Assembly (NCBI GenBank): GCA_030737875.1
Contig: CM060922.1
Coordinates: 761,557,603-761,621,602, forward strand
Length of the DNA stretch: 64,000 bases
Direction of reading: 5' to 3'
From: Allium sativum
Taxonomy: Eukaryota > Streptophyta > Magnoliopsida > Asparagales > Amaryllidaceae
Notes under the pieces: generated by a model
What the model saw: the letters and a program-made list of their open reading frames with translations, nothing else
Database searches by the model: none
Told to the model about the DNA's origin: nothing
Program-made: the position numbers and the translations under genes
Part shown: piece after piece, positions 1 through 10,762 of the stretch
How the letters are laid out: each line of letters opens with the position of its first letter
How positions within the stretch are numbered: position 1 is the first letter of the stretch

Positions 1-1139
1 ACCCCTGGACACCATAAACATGAGTGCACAGTCTCAGTCTACCGGTACCCGTGCTTGTTTTCTCCGGCTACAGACTATGTGCACGACCAGAGTCCGCCCA
101 GAACTACACCGGCGTACCACGGCCGTCGCTTTTTTGGCCCCTTACCTCCAGTTCAGTAATCGTGCCCCCACCCTAGCCTAGTCCCTAGGGCCATGATGAT
201 ACAAACTAGGGATTACTGAAGGAGTGGACCCCCCCATTGCTAGGATTTTTCTAGTGGGTTAAGTACGGTTTAACCCCTTCCCTAATCATGGATTAACTTG
301 GTTAAGTGTAACGATGAGTTCACGACTTAACCCCGATTAATCTACCGAGCCCAAATTGGTTAAGTATTAAATGGTCCATGACTTAACCCTAATCATGAGG
401 CATTAATTAATTAATGCGCCTTAACCTCTCACATTAGACTTTGTTGTGGTTACTAGTTAAGCCGGGCGGGTCCGGGTAGCTTTACACCACAACTTGGTCT
501 AACCTCGGGTCCAAGGTACAACATGACCAACTACTCACATTGGGTCTTATTGTTTGTAGCAACTAGTTAGGCCGGTCGATTCCGGGTAGGTTTACGCTAC
601 AAACTCAACCCAACCTCGAGTTGGTCACACTTATCTTTTCTAAGTGTCATGTCCATCATGTTTCCAAAACATATTACAAGTTTTCAAGCAATTGGGTAGA
701 CCTAACTTAATAGGTAAATTCCCAATGGGTAGACCTAACTAAATAGGTAAATTCCCAAGCTTATATTTTTATGTCTTTTAAGTTTACCCATCCCCAAACG
801 CAATCCCATCGCTTACATATCGCAATAGTGCATAAAGGATAGAAAGAGGGAACTTGGCATAGTCATGACATAAAAGTGTTAGAGCCACAAGTTCAACATG
901 GTGGCATATGAAAGGTTCATGTGTTCATACACTTGCATATTACATTTTTAGGCCCAAAAGCATGCATAACTTGATGACATGAACCACATGACCATCCCAA
1001 ACTTGCATAACATACTTGCATATCATATGACAACTTTGCATATCAAACTTGCATAATAAAACTTGCATAACATATGTCAACTTGCATATCATACTTACAT
1101 AAACAAACTTGCATAAACAAACTAGCACAACATATGACA

Positions 1140-1522
1140 CTTGCATATCATACTTGCATAAACAAACTTGCATAACTTATGGCAACTTGCATATCATACT
1201 TGCATAAACAAACATGCATAACTTATGGCAACTTGCATATCATACTTGCATAATCAAACTTGCATAACTTATGGCAACTTGCATATCATACTTGCATAAA
1301 CAAACATGCATAACTTATGGCAACTTGCATATCATACTTGCATAATCAAACTTGCATAACTTATGGCAACTTGCATATCATACTTGCATAAACAAACATG
1401 CATAACTTATGGCAACTTGCATATCATACTTGCATAATCAAACTTGCATAACTTATGGCAACTTGCATATCATACTTGCATAAACAAACATGCATAACTT
1501 ATGGCAACTTGCATATCATACA
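1140..1522. repeat. 46-bp tandem array in G1 3' LTR
   Basis: About eight copies of a 46-bp unit containing ACTTATGGCAACTTGCATAT. Two variants alternate, one with AAACAAACATG and the other with AATCAAACTTG at the junction, giving a 92-bp higher-order period. Degenerate TTGCATA words continue upstream to about 1000. Short minus-strand open frames here are by-products of the repeat. Confidence 0.85.
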
Positions 1523-1864
1523 CTTAACTTTAAAAGTTCAAGTATGAAAAGAATAGGGCTTACAATGCTTTTGCGGACTCAAATGAGTATAGCAATCGTA
1601 AGAAACCCCTTATGCAACAAATTAAAACCCCAAAAATGCAAGCAAACTTGATCAAGACTCCTCCTTTATGATGCCAATAAGAAAACAAGACTTTAATGCA
1701 AGCTAAAGAGGATCATACAAGCCTAAATACACTTGTATGCATGGAAATCTCTTATAAATTTGATTTAGGAATTTATGAAGAGAGTGGAGGCCATGAGAGG
1801 TTTGATTTTGACATAGTTTGGTTGCTAGAATGAATAATTGGGTTTTAGGGTAGGATTAGGGTTG

Positions 1865-1873
1865 TATTTATAG
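1865..1873 (-). promoter_or_regulatory. TATA box of G1 3' LTR
   Basis: The minus strand reads CTATAAATA in a well-spaced AT/GC context, matching the plant TATA consensus. Transcription would be expected to start about 30 bp further along the minus strand, near 1830. The same box is present at 9235-9243 in the other LTR. This is sequence inference only. Confidence 0.6.
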
Positions 1874-2014
1874 ATTAGGCTAGTGATTTAGACCATAGGA
1901 TTAACCCTAGATTCAATTAGGTCCATCAGATTTCGGAATTCTCTAGAACCAAGCCACAAGACCAAGCCCAAATCAGAAATGGTGCACCAGGCCAAACAGC
2001 CCGGCCACCCCCTG

Positions 2015-2060
2015 TCGACAGGGCTGTCGACAGGGCTGTCGACATGCCTGTCGACATGCG
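2015..2060. repeat. CTGTCGACA palindrome cluster
   Basis: Four CTGTCGACA-type words, each with the GTCGAC palindrome as core, lie within about 45 bp, on the upstream side of the TATA box in the element direction. The other LTR has a similar cluster at 9383-9435 with a different spacer containing CCCTAGGGACC. Confidence 0.7.
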
Positions 2061-2336
2061 GGTCCTGGCGGGAATTTTCCCGCCTGCGCCAGTTTGCCCT
2101 AACCCTTGCTTTTTAATTTAAAATTTAAATCTGTTTTTACTTAGGAATTTTCTGAAAACTTCAATGGGCCTTAACTGGGTCATACGGACTCCGATTTTCG
2201 AAAACTCGGACTCTATTTCACGTATTTTTCCGAGACGAACGCAATGGCATAGCCCGTTTCCCTTAATTCAGATTTTTGAATTAAATTCTGCCTCCATTTA
2301 TGTTATAACAGGTTATTGAAAATACGGGTTGTTACA

Positions 2337-2352
2337 TTCTCCCCTCCTTAAA
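2337..2352 (-). other. Polypurine tract of G1
   Basis: The minus strand reads TTAAGGAGGGGAGAA immediately before the LTR start TGTAACAACCC. This is the expected plus-strand primer for reverse transcription in Ty3/gypsy elements. The adjoining plus-strand sequence GATTTCGTCCCCGAAATC is a common companion of such tracts in plant gypsy elements. Confidence 0.85.
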
Positions 2353-3110
2353 GGATTTCGTCCCCGAAATCTTCAAGTTAGGAAGAACGTATCCTACCAT
2401 CCAATCATCCATCTACTCAAAACATCACCCACGAGCAACCATTGTCCTTACAAGATTCTAAATGCTGGATGAACATATGCAGAGGTGTGTGTATATGTAC
2501 TTATCTAATGCAAATATCATCAATGCGAATTATGTTAGTGAAATGAATCCATATGTATGCAATTCCTAACATAATGTATATCATCTATATATGTGCACAT
2601 AACATACACCCATATGCAACATCCATGTGATAACACACAATTTTCATCCATGAATAAACACTCATGCATATGCAATATGAGGAGTGTGCGAGCCGATCTA
2701 GTGCCTAATCGTGTATAATGCATCCACGAGCAACCACTTGCAAACACTTGCAACCACTTGCAAACATCAAGCATAACATGTTTCAAATACATGTTTCAAC
2801 CAAAGGGTTTCTACCTAAGATTCTCATGACAAGATAAACACGATAAACTAGATAAACATGGACGGAGAAATATGCTAAAAAGAGATCTTAGCAAGATAAA
2901 CTCCTTTTTGGATTACAAGAAATCCATTCAAACTCTGACATATAGTACTAACCGATGAGTCTCAACCCCCTTATGGAGTTTACAACAGAAATAAGATCGA
3001 GAATGGGACCGAGAGGATATATACAAAAGATAACTTGCAAGCAAGCTCCACAGGAAAACAAGGATCAAGGATGCACTCTTAAAAAGAGATATGATGCGCG
3101 TATCTAGTCT
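2353..3110 (-). other. G1 3' untranslated interior, no coding signal
   Basis: This stretch lies between the polypurine tract and the recognisable integrase. It has many CATATGCA and CACTTGCAA words like those in the LTR array. I find no protein motif in it on either strand. Confidence 0.6.
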
Positions 3111-3465
3111 TCACTCTTCTTAGTCACGTTTCCTTGAGTTTAATTCCACTGTGCTTTGACCGTCTTTTACTTAATAATTTCTTGGTTTCCTAACTCCTAT
3201 TTCCCAAATTCGAGTTGGAACTCATTTCATTATCGCCTCTCGTCTTCCTTTTCCACTTATTCTTCTTTCTGTATACTTGGCTTAAACATAACTGTAACCT
3301 CATGATTTCATGCAAGCTCCCCAAAATTCACTAGTGAATCCTGGATCTCGTCTATAAAGTATTCCACGCAGCAGAATTTTTCTTGAAAATATCAATCCAC
3401 GTTGCCAATTGCCCTTATAAACGTGATTTTCTATAACTCATGCTTAATCGAAATGAACCATCCGC

Positions 3466-4000
3466 CTATGAGTGATAGGCCATACCTAGATTCAATTGCC
3501 TGCCCATGGCTTCCTGTAGGCTATTCCAAAACTGGCCAACTTCTTGAGGGTAAACCGTTGCTAACCATGATGCAGTCCTCTCGCTCTTTACCGGACTGAA
3601 ATGAGCACTCTTCGTGAGTCTACCTATTATGACCCACATACCCGTATTCCCTTTCTTTGATCTAGGTAGTCTATCCACATAATCTATCGAGATGTTTTCA
3701 CACTTCCCTTGCGAAACCTCCAATGGAGGTAATGGCCCGCCGGGCTTCTATGACTTGGCCTTAACCTGGTGGCACAACATGCATCCTGAGACCAACTCGG
3801 CCACCTCCTCGAGTGATGCGCATCTTCAAGAACCTTCTTTACCAAGTCTTCCACTCGAGGAACACATAATCTCTCATCGCGCCTTAGTCATCCCTTGTCA
3901 TCTATAATATATCTAGCGAGGTGACTTAACATCTCGCCTCGAATCAACTGGTCCATGTTCTTGACTAACTGCGGGTCTTCTTCCTGTGAAACCCCCTTCT
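3466..4000 (-). pseudogene. G1 integrase (broken)
   Basis: Two integrase parts can be read in shifting frames. The zinc-binding N-terminal region at about 3730-3990 includes the LCVP-like motif and the CMLCHQVKA motif that matches the usual CxxC..VKAEHQKP block. The start of the catalytic core, at about 3466-3723, includes ENISIDYVDRLPRSKKG and VIIGRLTKSAHFSPV, the usual DF..GLPR...IWVIVDRLTKSAHF block. The rest of the core and the C-terminal domain are not readable. Integrase joins cDNA to the host chromosome; this copy carries frameshifts and stops and cannot be functional. Confidence 0.85.
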
Positions 4001-4948
4001 TGATCCAGAAGAGTAAGTCTAAGCTCAGGGAATGCTAACTAGCCAAACGGAGAAAGCTTCTTACTTCAATTGCCCTCCTCAGAGTTTTCCGGTTTTAAAC
4101 CGCAACCACTTTAGCGGAATCCACTGCTAAGCCTTACTTAGGAACTATGTGCCCAAGAAATCCAACTTCTTTCCTCCAAAGTGACATTTGGAGAACGTAT
4201 CCATCACCTCCTTGAGATGTCTAGCATGCTCTTCCTCGTTCTTTTAAGGAGATCAAAATATCGTCTACGACGACCACGACAAACTTGTTCAAGGACTCCC
4301 TAAACACCCTACCCATCAAGTTCACGTAATATGCGGGTGCATTAGTCAAACCAAATAGCATGACTAGCCATTCTAAAAATCCATCTAGAGTCCTAAACGC
4401 AGTCTTGTCAATTCCATCCTTAGCCATCCTAAGCTGATGGAATCCGGTAGCTAGATCAAAAGAAAACAAATGCTCCTACAATCTGATCAAACAAATCATC
4501 GATTCTTGGTGACGGTTATCTATTCCTCTCACGATAATCAACACATAAGCGAAACAAACTGTCCACATCAGTAACGAATACTACTAGAGCACCCTACTCG
4601 AAAATGCTTCGTCTCAGGAAGTTCTTCTCAAGCAACTCCTTGACTTGCTTTCTTAACTCTCATCTCGTGAGGTCACGTGCCTAGCCGGCCACGAAACTGG
4701 CTTGGTATTACCAACCAGATAATGCGGAAATCTATCCCACGTCTAGGGGTAACCCCTTTACTTTTCCCCAAGATATCAGGATATTCTCGGACCACCCCCA
4801 TAGATTGCAAACTATCGATAGACGAGTTGAGGGATTCAAGATAACATAACATGACGGGACCCATAGGGTTGCTGGAAATTTCTAGGGTACCACCGAGGCG
4901 AGTCATGAGCCTCACAACCCTATATACAAAAACCAAGAATGGCTCCAA
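4001..4948 (-). pseudogene. G1 reverse transcriptase (broken)
   Basis: The N-terminal RT segment at 4673-4948 shows VVREYPDILG and RRGIDFRI, the usual VVREFPDVFP..PPRREIDFRIDL. The palm at 4221-4469 shows GFHQLRM, FGLTNAP and VVVVDDIL; the paired aspartates lie at about 4260-4265. The thumb at about 4010-4215 includes KCHFGGKKLDFLG. These are the standard Ty3/gypsy RT blocks in order, but in different frames and with several stops. The thumb runs almost directly into integrase zinc-finger sequence, so the RNase H domain that should separate them is absent. Confidence 0.88.
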
Positions 4949-5149
4949 AACAGGACAGCCATTCTATGCCCAAAACCAACCCATATCCCCTGAAACCGAG
5001 AATATAAACATCCCACGAGAATTCTATACTCAAGATAGAAATTTTCAAATCCACTCAGACCACAGACAAACGGGCAGAACCCCCAATTGGATTTGAAACA
5101 CATACGGGATCATCAACTAGACTAGTACTTAGGTGCAAACTTTCAACTA

Positions 5150-5215
5150 GATCAGATGAAATAAAACTATGCGATGTGCCAGAATCAAACAAAGTACGAA
5201 CAGGGAAAATCAGAA
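5150..5215 (-). pseudogene. G1 aspartic protease remnant
   Basis: The minus strand reads PVRTLFDSGTSHS at about 5165-5200, which is the catalytic D-S-G loop of a retroviral-type aspartic protease with its usual S/ATHSFI follow-on. It is one base out of frame with the zinc knuckles just upstream on the same strand. Little more of the protease can be followed towards 4950. Confidence 0.75.
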
Positions 5216-6337
5216 AATGTAAACAAGACTTCCAACAGAAACACTACCTCGACCGGGAACTGGAGCGGTAGCGAGAGCATGAACTTGCCCTCCTGAGGGT
5301 CCAGCACGCTGAGTCTGACCCTGGCCTTGCCCCTGTTTCTTCGGGCAATCCTTGCTGAAATGTCCAGTCTTCCCACATAAAAAGCATTCACCATTATTCC
5401 TTTTCCTCTTCTTACAATCCTTGACAAGATGCCCAACTGAACCGCAATAATGGCATTTCCCCTTGCTGTTCTTGCCCTTGTTGTTGTTGTTCCCCTTGTT
5501 GTTCTTGCTCTAATTCCCCTGACTGCTTTGACCACCTTGATTGCCTTTACCCTGAGAATCAGTCTTCTTTGCTTGAGTATCACTCGACTCGACCTCTTTC
5601 TTTCCATCTCCCTGAAGTAGAGCCATATCGACCAAACTCTCAAAAGTAGCCCCATGCGGAATATGTGACATTGCCAAACCCTGCAGCGGCTCATTCAACC
5701 CTCTAGCAAATCGAAGAGCCTTCTTCTCAGGAGTGTTCACCATATCCAAACCAAAACGGGCCAGCTGATTAAACTTGTTCACATACTCCTTGACCGACAT
5801 ATCACCTTGCTTTAATGCAATGAACTTCTCCATTTGTAAATTCGCCTCAGCAGAAGATAGAAACTTGGCCACAAATCTAGCCCTCAAATCGGCCCAAGTC
5901 TCGACAGGCCTCGTCCCATTGGTGACCTCCCACCAATAGGCTGCTTCGTCCTTCAAAAGCCATACTGTCAATAAGATCTTCCTCTCGTCATCAATCCTAA
6001 AGATAGCGAACAAGTCCTCAGTGTCTTTCAGCCAATTCCTAGCTTCAACAAAAGATTCCGTGCCTAGGAAATTCTTGCCTCCCATCGCCTTGAAGTCTTT
6101 ACAAACCTTCGTGAACTCAACCTGAGGATGCCGAGGGGGAGGAGGAGGAAGAGGAGCCTCAGCAACTGGAGGAGGAACAGGAACTACCGGAGGAGGGACA
6201 TTAGGGGGAGGATTCTCAACTACAGGAGGAGGAGTGGGAGTAGGGTTTGCGGGCCCGGCTGCCGCCCTAGCTTCTAGAAGTCTCCTATACCATAGTGGTA
6301 CGTTTACTCCATCCGGGATGGCAAGATTCTCAGCCAT
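5216..6337 (-). pseudogene. G1 gag, nearly complete, one in-frame TAG before the zinc knuckles
   Basis: Gag forms the virus-like particle and packages element RNA. I place the start at the ATG ending at 6337 (MAENLAIPDG); an ATG seven codons upstream at 6358 is also possible. A proline-rich stretch follows at about residues 30-80, then the retrotransposon-gag core (NWLKDTEDLF, AAYWWEV, ARFVAKFLS, YVNKFNQLARF). The frame stays open to a TAG at 5510-5512. Past this stop the same frame continues with a basic Asn/Lys-rich linker and two CCHC zinc knuckles at 5414-5455 (CHYCGSVGHLVKDC) and 5345-5386 (CFLCGKTGHFSKDC). A TGA and a frame change precede the protease. The TAG could be a mutation or a readthrough codon. 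Confidence 0.85.
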
Positions 6338-6517
6338 ACTGAAACGAAAGATAAGCAAAGATTAGGTCAAGGGAACGAAGGATAACGCTAATGGCTTTTT
6401 GGGGAATAGCCTTTAGAATAAACTAGACTTTTCTTTGGAAAATACTTTATACTTGGTTTTGAAAATAGTTTTCAAAAAGTTTTCTAAAACCTTTTTGTTC
6501 CTTCTCGTAAACCATAT

Positions 6518-6529
6518 GCTCTGATACCA
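6518..6529 (-). other. G1 primer-binding site (initiator tRNA-Met)
   Basis: The minus strand reads TGGTATCAGAGC, complementary to the 3' end of plant initiator tRNA-Met, two bases inside the 5' LTR boundary. It fixes the direction of the element and the LTR end at 6532. Confidence 0.95.
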
Positions 6530-8524
6530 AATGTAATACCCCACCTCCGCCAGGGTGGCTTTTGCAAGCAAACTCTGACTTTAGTGGGGCGTTTTAAAAC
6601 AAGGTAAACATGCATAATGATATATCAAGGCAGAACAAGAACATATATATATATATATATATGTAACCAGAGTAAATAACATGGATAAAACAGCGGAAGA
6701 TTTTCAAACCATTTCAAATCAAGTCTTAGTACAACATCATGTCAATTTTCCAAATAAAATAAGTCTAGTACATAAACAACATCATCTGAAACTGAATAGA
6801 AAAACATAAGTAGCTATCCCCAAAGCAGAAAAACCATAGCGAGCTCAAGTCCAAAGCATACATGAGCTACCCAAGAAAGCAGGTAGGATCCAAGCTAAGC
6901 TCTTGTATTCCCTCCCTGAGAACCTGGGGGGGGGGAAACGGAAGAAAATAGGCGAAAGAAAACAGGTCAGTCAAAAAGACTGAGTAAGCCCTACTACAAT
7001 CAATGTAAACTGGTAAAGTTAACTGACATGAGCAGCAGGTATGAACATAAGGATAACAACATGATGATTAACTATCAAGGTAGATAAAGGTGTCATCGCA
7101 TAATCAAGATTAAGGTTTTGCACCACGGGTGTACTAGCAAACTAACATGACTTGGATATACAAATATTGATCCCACGGCCCAAGCTTTGGCCCAATAACA
7201 TGAAGTGACCCTCATACTAGGTCCAATAACATGAAGTGACCCTACCACGAGGTCCAACCCAATGGTCTAATCGATCGGCTCCCTAAGCCTAACTCGTCAC
7301 GTGTTGGTGTCAATACGGCTCAAACATGAATGTAGTCGAACTGTGCCGGGTCCACCCGTCGGGTGTATCAAGCCCTAGGGTGTCAACCCCTGGACACCAT
7401 AAACATGAGTGCACAGTCTCGGTCTACCGGTACCCGTGCTTGTTTTCTCCGGCTACGGACTATGTGCACGACCAGAGTCCGCCCAGAACTACACCGGCGT
7501 ACCACGGCCGTCGTTTTTTGGCCCCTTACCTCCAGTTCAGTAATCGTGCCCCCACCCTAGCCTAGTCCCTAGGGCCATGATGATACAAACTAGGGATTAC
7601 TGAAGGAGTGGACCCCCCCATTGCTAGGATTTTTCTAGTGGGTTAAGTACGGTTTAACCCATTCCCTAATCATGGATTAACTTGGTTAAGTGTAACGATG
7701 AGTTCACGACTTAACCCCGATTAATCTACCGAGCCCATATTGGTTAAGTATTAAATGGTCCATGACTTAACCCTAATCATGAGGCATTAATTAATTAATG
7801 CGCCTTAACCTCTCACATTAGACTTTGTTGTGGTTACTAGTTAAGCCGGGCGGGTCCGGGTAGCTTTACACCACAACTTGGTCTAACCTCGGGTCCAAGG
7901 TACAACATGGCCAACTACTCACATTGGGTCTTATTGTTTGTAGCAACTAGTTAGGCCGGTCGATTCCGGGTAGGTTTACGCTACAAACTCAACCCAACCT
8001 CGAGTTGGTCACACTTATCTTTTCTAAGTGTCATGTCCATCATGTTTCCAAAACATATTACAAGTTTTCAAGCAATTGGGTAGACCTAACTTAATAGGTA
8101 AATTCCCAATGGGTAGACCTAACTAAATAGGTAAATTCCCAAGCTTATATTTTTATGTCTTTTAAGTTTACCCATCCCCAAACGCAATCCCATCGCTTAC
8201 ATATCGCAATAGCGCATAAAGGATAGAAAGAGGGAACTTGGCATAGTCATGACATAAAAGTGTTAGAGCCACAAGTTCAACATGGTGGCATATGAAAGGT
8301 TCATGTGTTCATACACTTGCATATTACATTTTTAGGCCCAAAAGCATGCATAACTTGATGACATGAACCACATGACCATCCCAAACTTGCATAACATACT
8401 TGCATATCATATGACAACTTTGCATATCAAACTTGCATAATAAAACTTGCATAACATATGTCAACTTGCATATCATACTTACATAAACAAACTTGCATAA
8501 ACAAACTTGCACAACATATGACAC

Positions 8525-8890
8525 TTGCATATCATACTTGCATAAACAAACTTGCATAACTTATGGCAACTTGCATATCATACTTGCATAAACAAACATG
8601 CATAACTTATGGCAACTTGCATATCATACTTGCATAACTTATGGCAACTTGCATATCATACTTGCATAAACAAACATGCATAACTTATGGCAACTTGCAT
8701 ATCATACTTGCATAATCAAACTTGCATAACTTATGGCAACTTGCATATCATACTTGCATAAAAAAACATGCATAACTTATGGCAACTTGCATATCATACT
8801 TGCATAATCAAACTTGCATAACTTATGGCAACTTGCATATCATACTTGCATAAACAAACATGCATAACTTATGGCAACTTGCATATCATA
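8525..8890. repeat. 46-bp tandem array in G1 5' LTR
   Basis: Same unit and alternating variants as the array at 1140-1522. One unit near 8625-8655 is shortened (CATACTTGCATAACTTATGG without the usual linker), so the two LTRs differ in array structure although they are otherwise almost identical. Confidence 0.85.
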
Positions 8891-9234
8891 CACTTAACTT
8901 TAAAAGTTCAAGTATGAAAGGAATAGGGCTTACAATGCTTTTGCGGACTCAAATGAGTATAGCAATCGTAAGAAACCCCTTATGCAACAAATTAAAACCC
9001 CAAAAATGCAAGCAAACTTGATCAAGACTCCTCCTTTATGATGCCAATAAGAAAACAAGACTTTAATGCAAGCTAAAGAGGATCATACAAGCCTAAATAC
9101 ACTTGTATGCATGGAAATCTCTTATAAATTTGATTTAGGAATTTATGAAGAGAGTGGAGGCCATGAGAGGTTTGATTTTGACATAGTTTGGTTGCTAGAA
9201 TGAATAATTGGGTTTTAGGGTAGGATTAGGGTTG

Positions 9235-9243
9235 TATTTATAG
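9235..9243 (-). promoter_or_regulatory. TATA box of G1 5' LTR
   Basis: CTATAAATA on the minus strand, in the LTR that would drive the element transcript. It is identical to the copy at 1865-1873. Confidence 0.6.
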
Positions 9244-9714
9244 ATTAGGCTAGTGATTTAGACCATAGGATTAACCCTAGATTCAATTAGGTCCATCAGA
9301 TTTCGGAATTCTCTAGAACCAAGCCACAAGACCAAGCCCAAATCAGAAATGGTGCACCAGGCTAAACAGCTCGGCCACCCCCTGTCGACAGGGCTGTCGA
9401 CACCCTAGGGACCCTGTCGACATCCCTGTCGACATGCGGGTCCTGGCGGGAATTTTCCCGCCTGCGTCAGTTTGCCCTAACCCTTGCTTTTTAATTTAAA
9501 ATTTAAATCTGTTTTTACTTAGGAATTTTCTGAAAACTTCAATGGGCCTTAACTGGGTCATACGGACTCCGATTTTCGAAAACTCGGACTCTATTTCGCG
9601 TATTTTTCCGAGACGAACGCAATGGCATAGCCCGTTTCCCTTAATTCAGATTTTTGAATTAAATTCTGCCTCCATTTATGTTATAACAGGTTATTGAAAA
9701 TACGGGTTGTTACA

Positions 9715-9719
9715 ATCGT
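9715..9719. other. Right target-site duplication of G1 (candidate)
   Basis: The five bases next to the LTR end are ATCGT. The matching left copy lies outside the window, so the duplication cannot be confirmed here. Confidence 0.4.
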
Positions 9720-10749
9720 ATTGGGCTGACCCACCGTGAGATAACTCCATGGAATATAATTAACAGTATCATAAGTTATTCTCATAGTGACAGTGATGTA
9801 ATGGTCCTCAGACCTGAAATCATTATAATTTTATTCGAAGATATTTGTGTTTTGATATCATCTAAAGTTATTTCGTAACAGAGTAATGATAACGGTGATT
9901 ATTGGATACATCTCGAATCGAATGAAAATTATGAATGATCTAGATGGAATTTAACCCTACGATATATTCGTAGTGATATCCATGGGCCTCTTGATTGAGT
10001 GAGACTGTGAAATGCATGGCCGTGCTCAAATATTGATTTGTTTTAAACAGTCTACTCATCGATCAAGAAAAAGAATTAAATTATAACGAGAATGATACGA
10101 TCCATGCCTCTAGTTTAATCCTGGATATTTTGGTTAAAAGGATTAGATTATATTGATACACTATTCACAAAGGTCATATCGAATTACTGATATTGTTGTA
10201 GCTTGGGTAGCAATGATGTGTTACTAGATGCCGCTCATTGTTTACGGTCTAAATGTTTAGATTGTTGCCAACGATACAACAACTTATAGGGTCACACTTA
10301 CATACGTTGTAAAAGGATGAGGATATTTAAATATAAGGATTTTTGACTAATTCTATTATTTAGATAAGGGTGAATGGGTCATAGGGTTAGAGACATTGTC
10401 GGTTTTAATATTATAAATGAAGGGGTACGACCTTATTCTAATAATTATTACCGCCGAAATCCTCAAAAACCCTAGATCCAATATAGCCCCAATTTAGCTA
10501 GTACTACCTCCTCTTTCCTCGATTTGATTCGAGAGCAACGTCGGTGGATTTCTTATAGAGGTGCTCGACTTCAAGCACTACATTCGATCTGATCTGGAAT
10601 TGGATTCAACAACTTCAAGCTTAATCACCATCCTTAATTTGAATCGAAAGGAAGAAAGGTACTTGCTTTAGTTTAATTTCGATTCGAATTACAATTTTGA
10701 TATGAAAATTCTTGTTTTCCGCTGCTGAATCGATCCTAATTTACCTTCA
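9720..10749 (+). repeat. C1 5' LTR (left part cut by G1)
   Basis: The segment runs up to ACCTTCA directly before a primer-binding site. It holds a TATA-like TATAAATG at 10412-10419 followed by a leader rich in CTAGATCCAA/CGATTCGA words. The left part of the LTR is displaced by G1 and lies outside the window. Confidence 0.65.
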
Positions 10750-10750
10750 A

Positions 10751-10762
10751 TGGTATCAGAGC
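10751..10762 (+). other. C1 primer-binding site (initiator tRNA-Met)
   Basis: TGGTATCAGAGC on the plus strand, one base after the LTR end, followed by AAGG. It is an exact complement of the 3' end of plant initiator tRNA-Met. Confidence 0.9.

Larger units (their letters stand above)
1..2336 (-). repeat. G1 3' LTR (partial)
   Basis: It matches 7386-9714 base for base except for scattered substitutions and indels in a tandem array. It ends in the plus-strand string GGGTTGTTACA, which on the element strand is the LTR start TGTAACAACCC. The first ~850 bp of plus-strand LTR sequence lie beyond the left edge of the window. It contains the TATA box, a 46-bp tandem array and a cluster of CTGTCGACA motifs, each annotated separately. 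Confidence 0.9.
1..9714 (-). mobile_element. G1: Ty3/gypsy LTR retrotransposon, Tekay/Del-like, left LTR cut by window edge
   Basis: On the minus strand the order is 5' LTR (6532-9714), tRNA-Met primer-binding site, gag, protease, RT, integrase, polypurine tract and 3' LTR (1-2336, its start lies outside the window). The gag-PR-RT-IN order defines Ty3/gypsy. The tRNA-Met primer and the TGTAACAACCC LTR start suggest a chromovirus of the Tekay/Del type, which is inference. The interior is only about 4.2 kb; it lacks RNase H and has several stops and frameshifts in pol. The two LTRs differ by roughly 1 percent in the parts I compared. The element lies inside the 5' LTR of copia element C1. Confidence 0.9.
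6532..9714 (-). repeat. G1 5' LTR, complete (3183 bp)
   Basis: The LTR is bounded by TGTAATACCCC at its left end and GGGTTGTTACA at its right end on the plus strand (TG...CA). It holds a homopolymer-rich leader at 6926, the LTR body, a 46-bp array at about 8525-8890, a TATA box and the CTGTCGACA cluster. Compared with 1-2336 the first 660 shared bases differ at about six positions, and the array differs by short indels. Confidence 0.92.

Noticed and set aside
940..1173. 77-codon frame present in both G1 LTRs (also 8324-8557)
   Set aside because: It is translated from TTGCATA-rich LTR repeats; no start context or domain.
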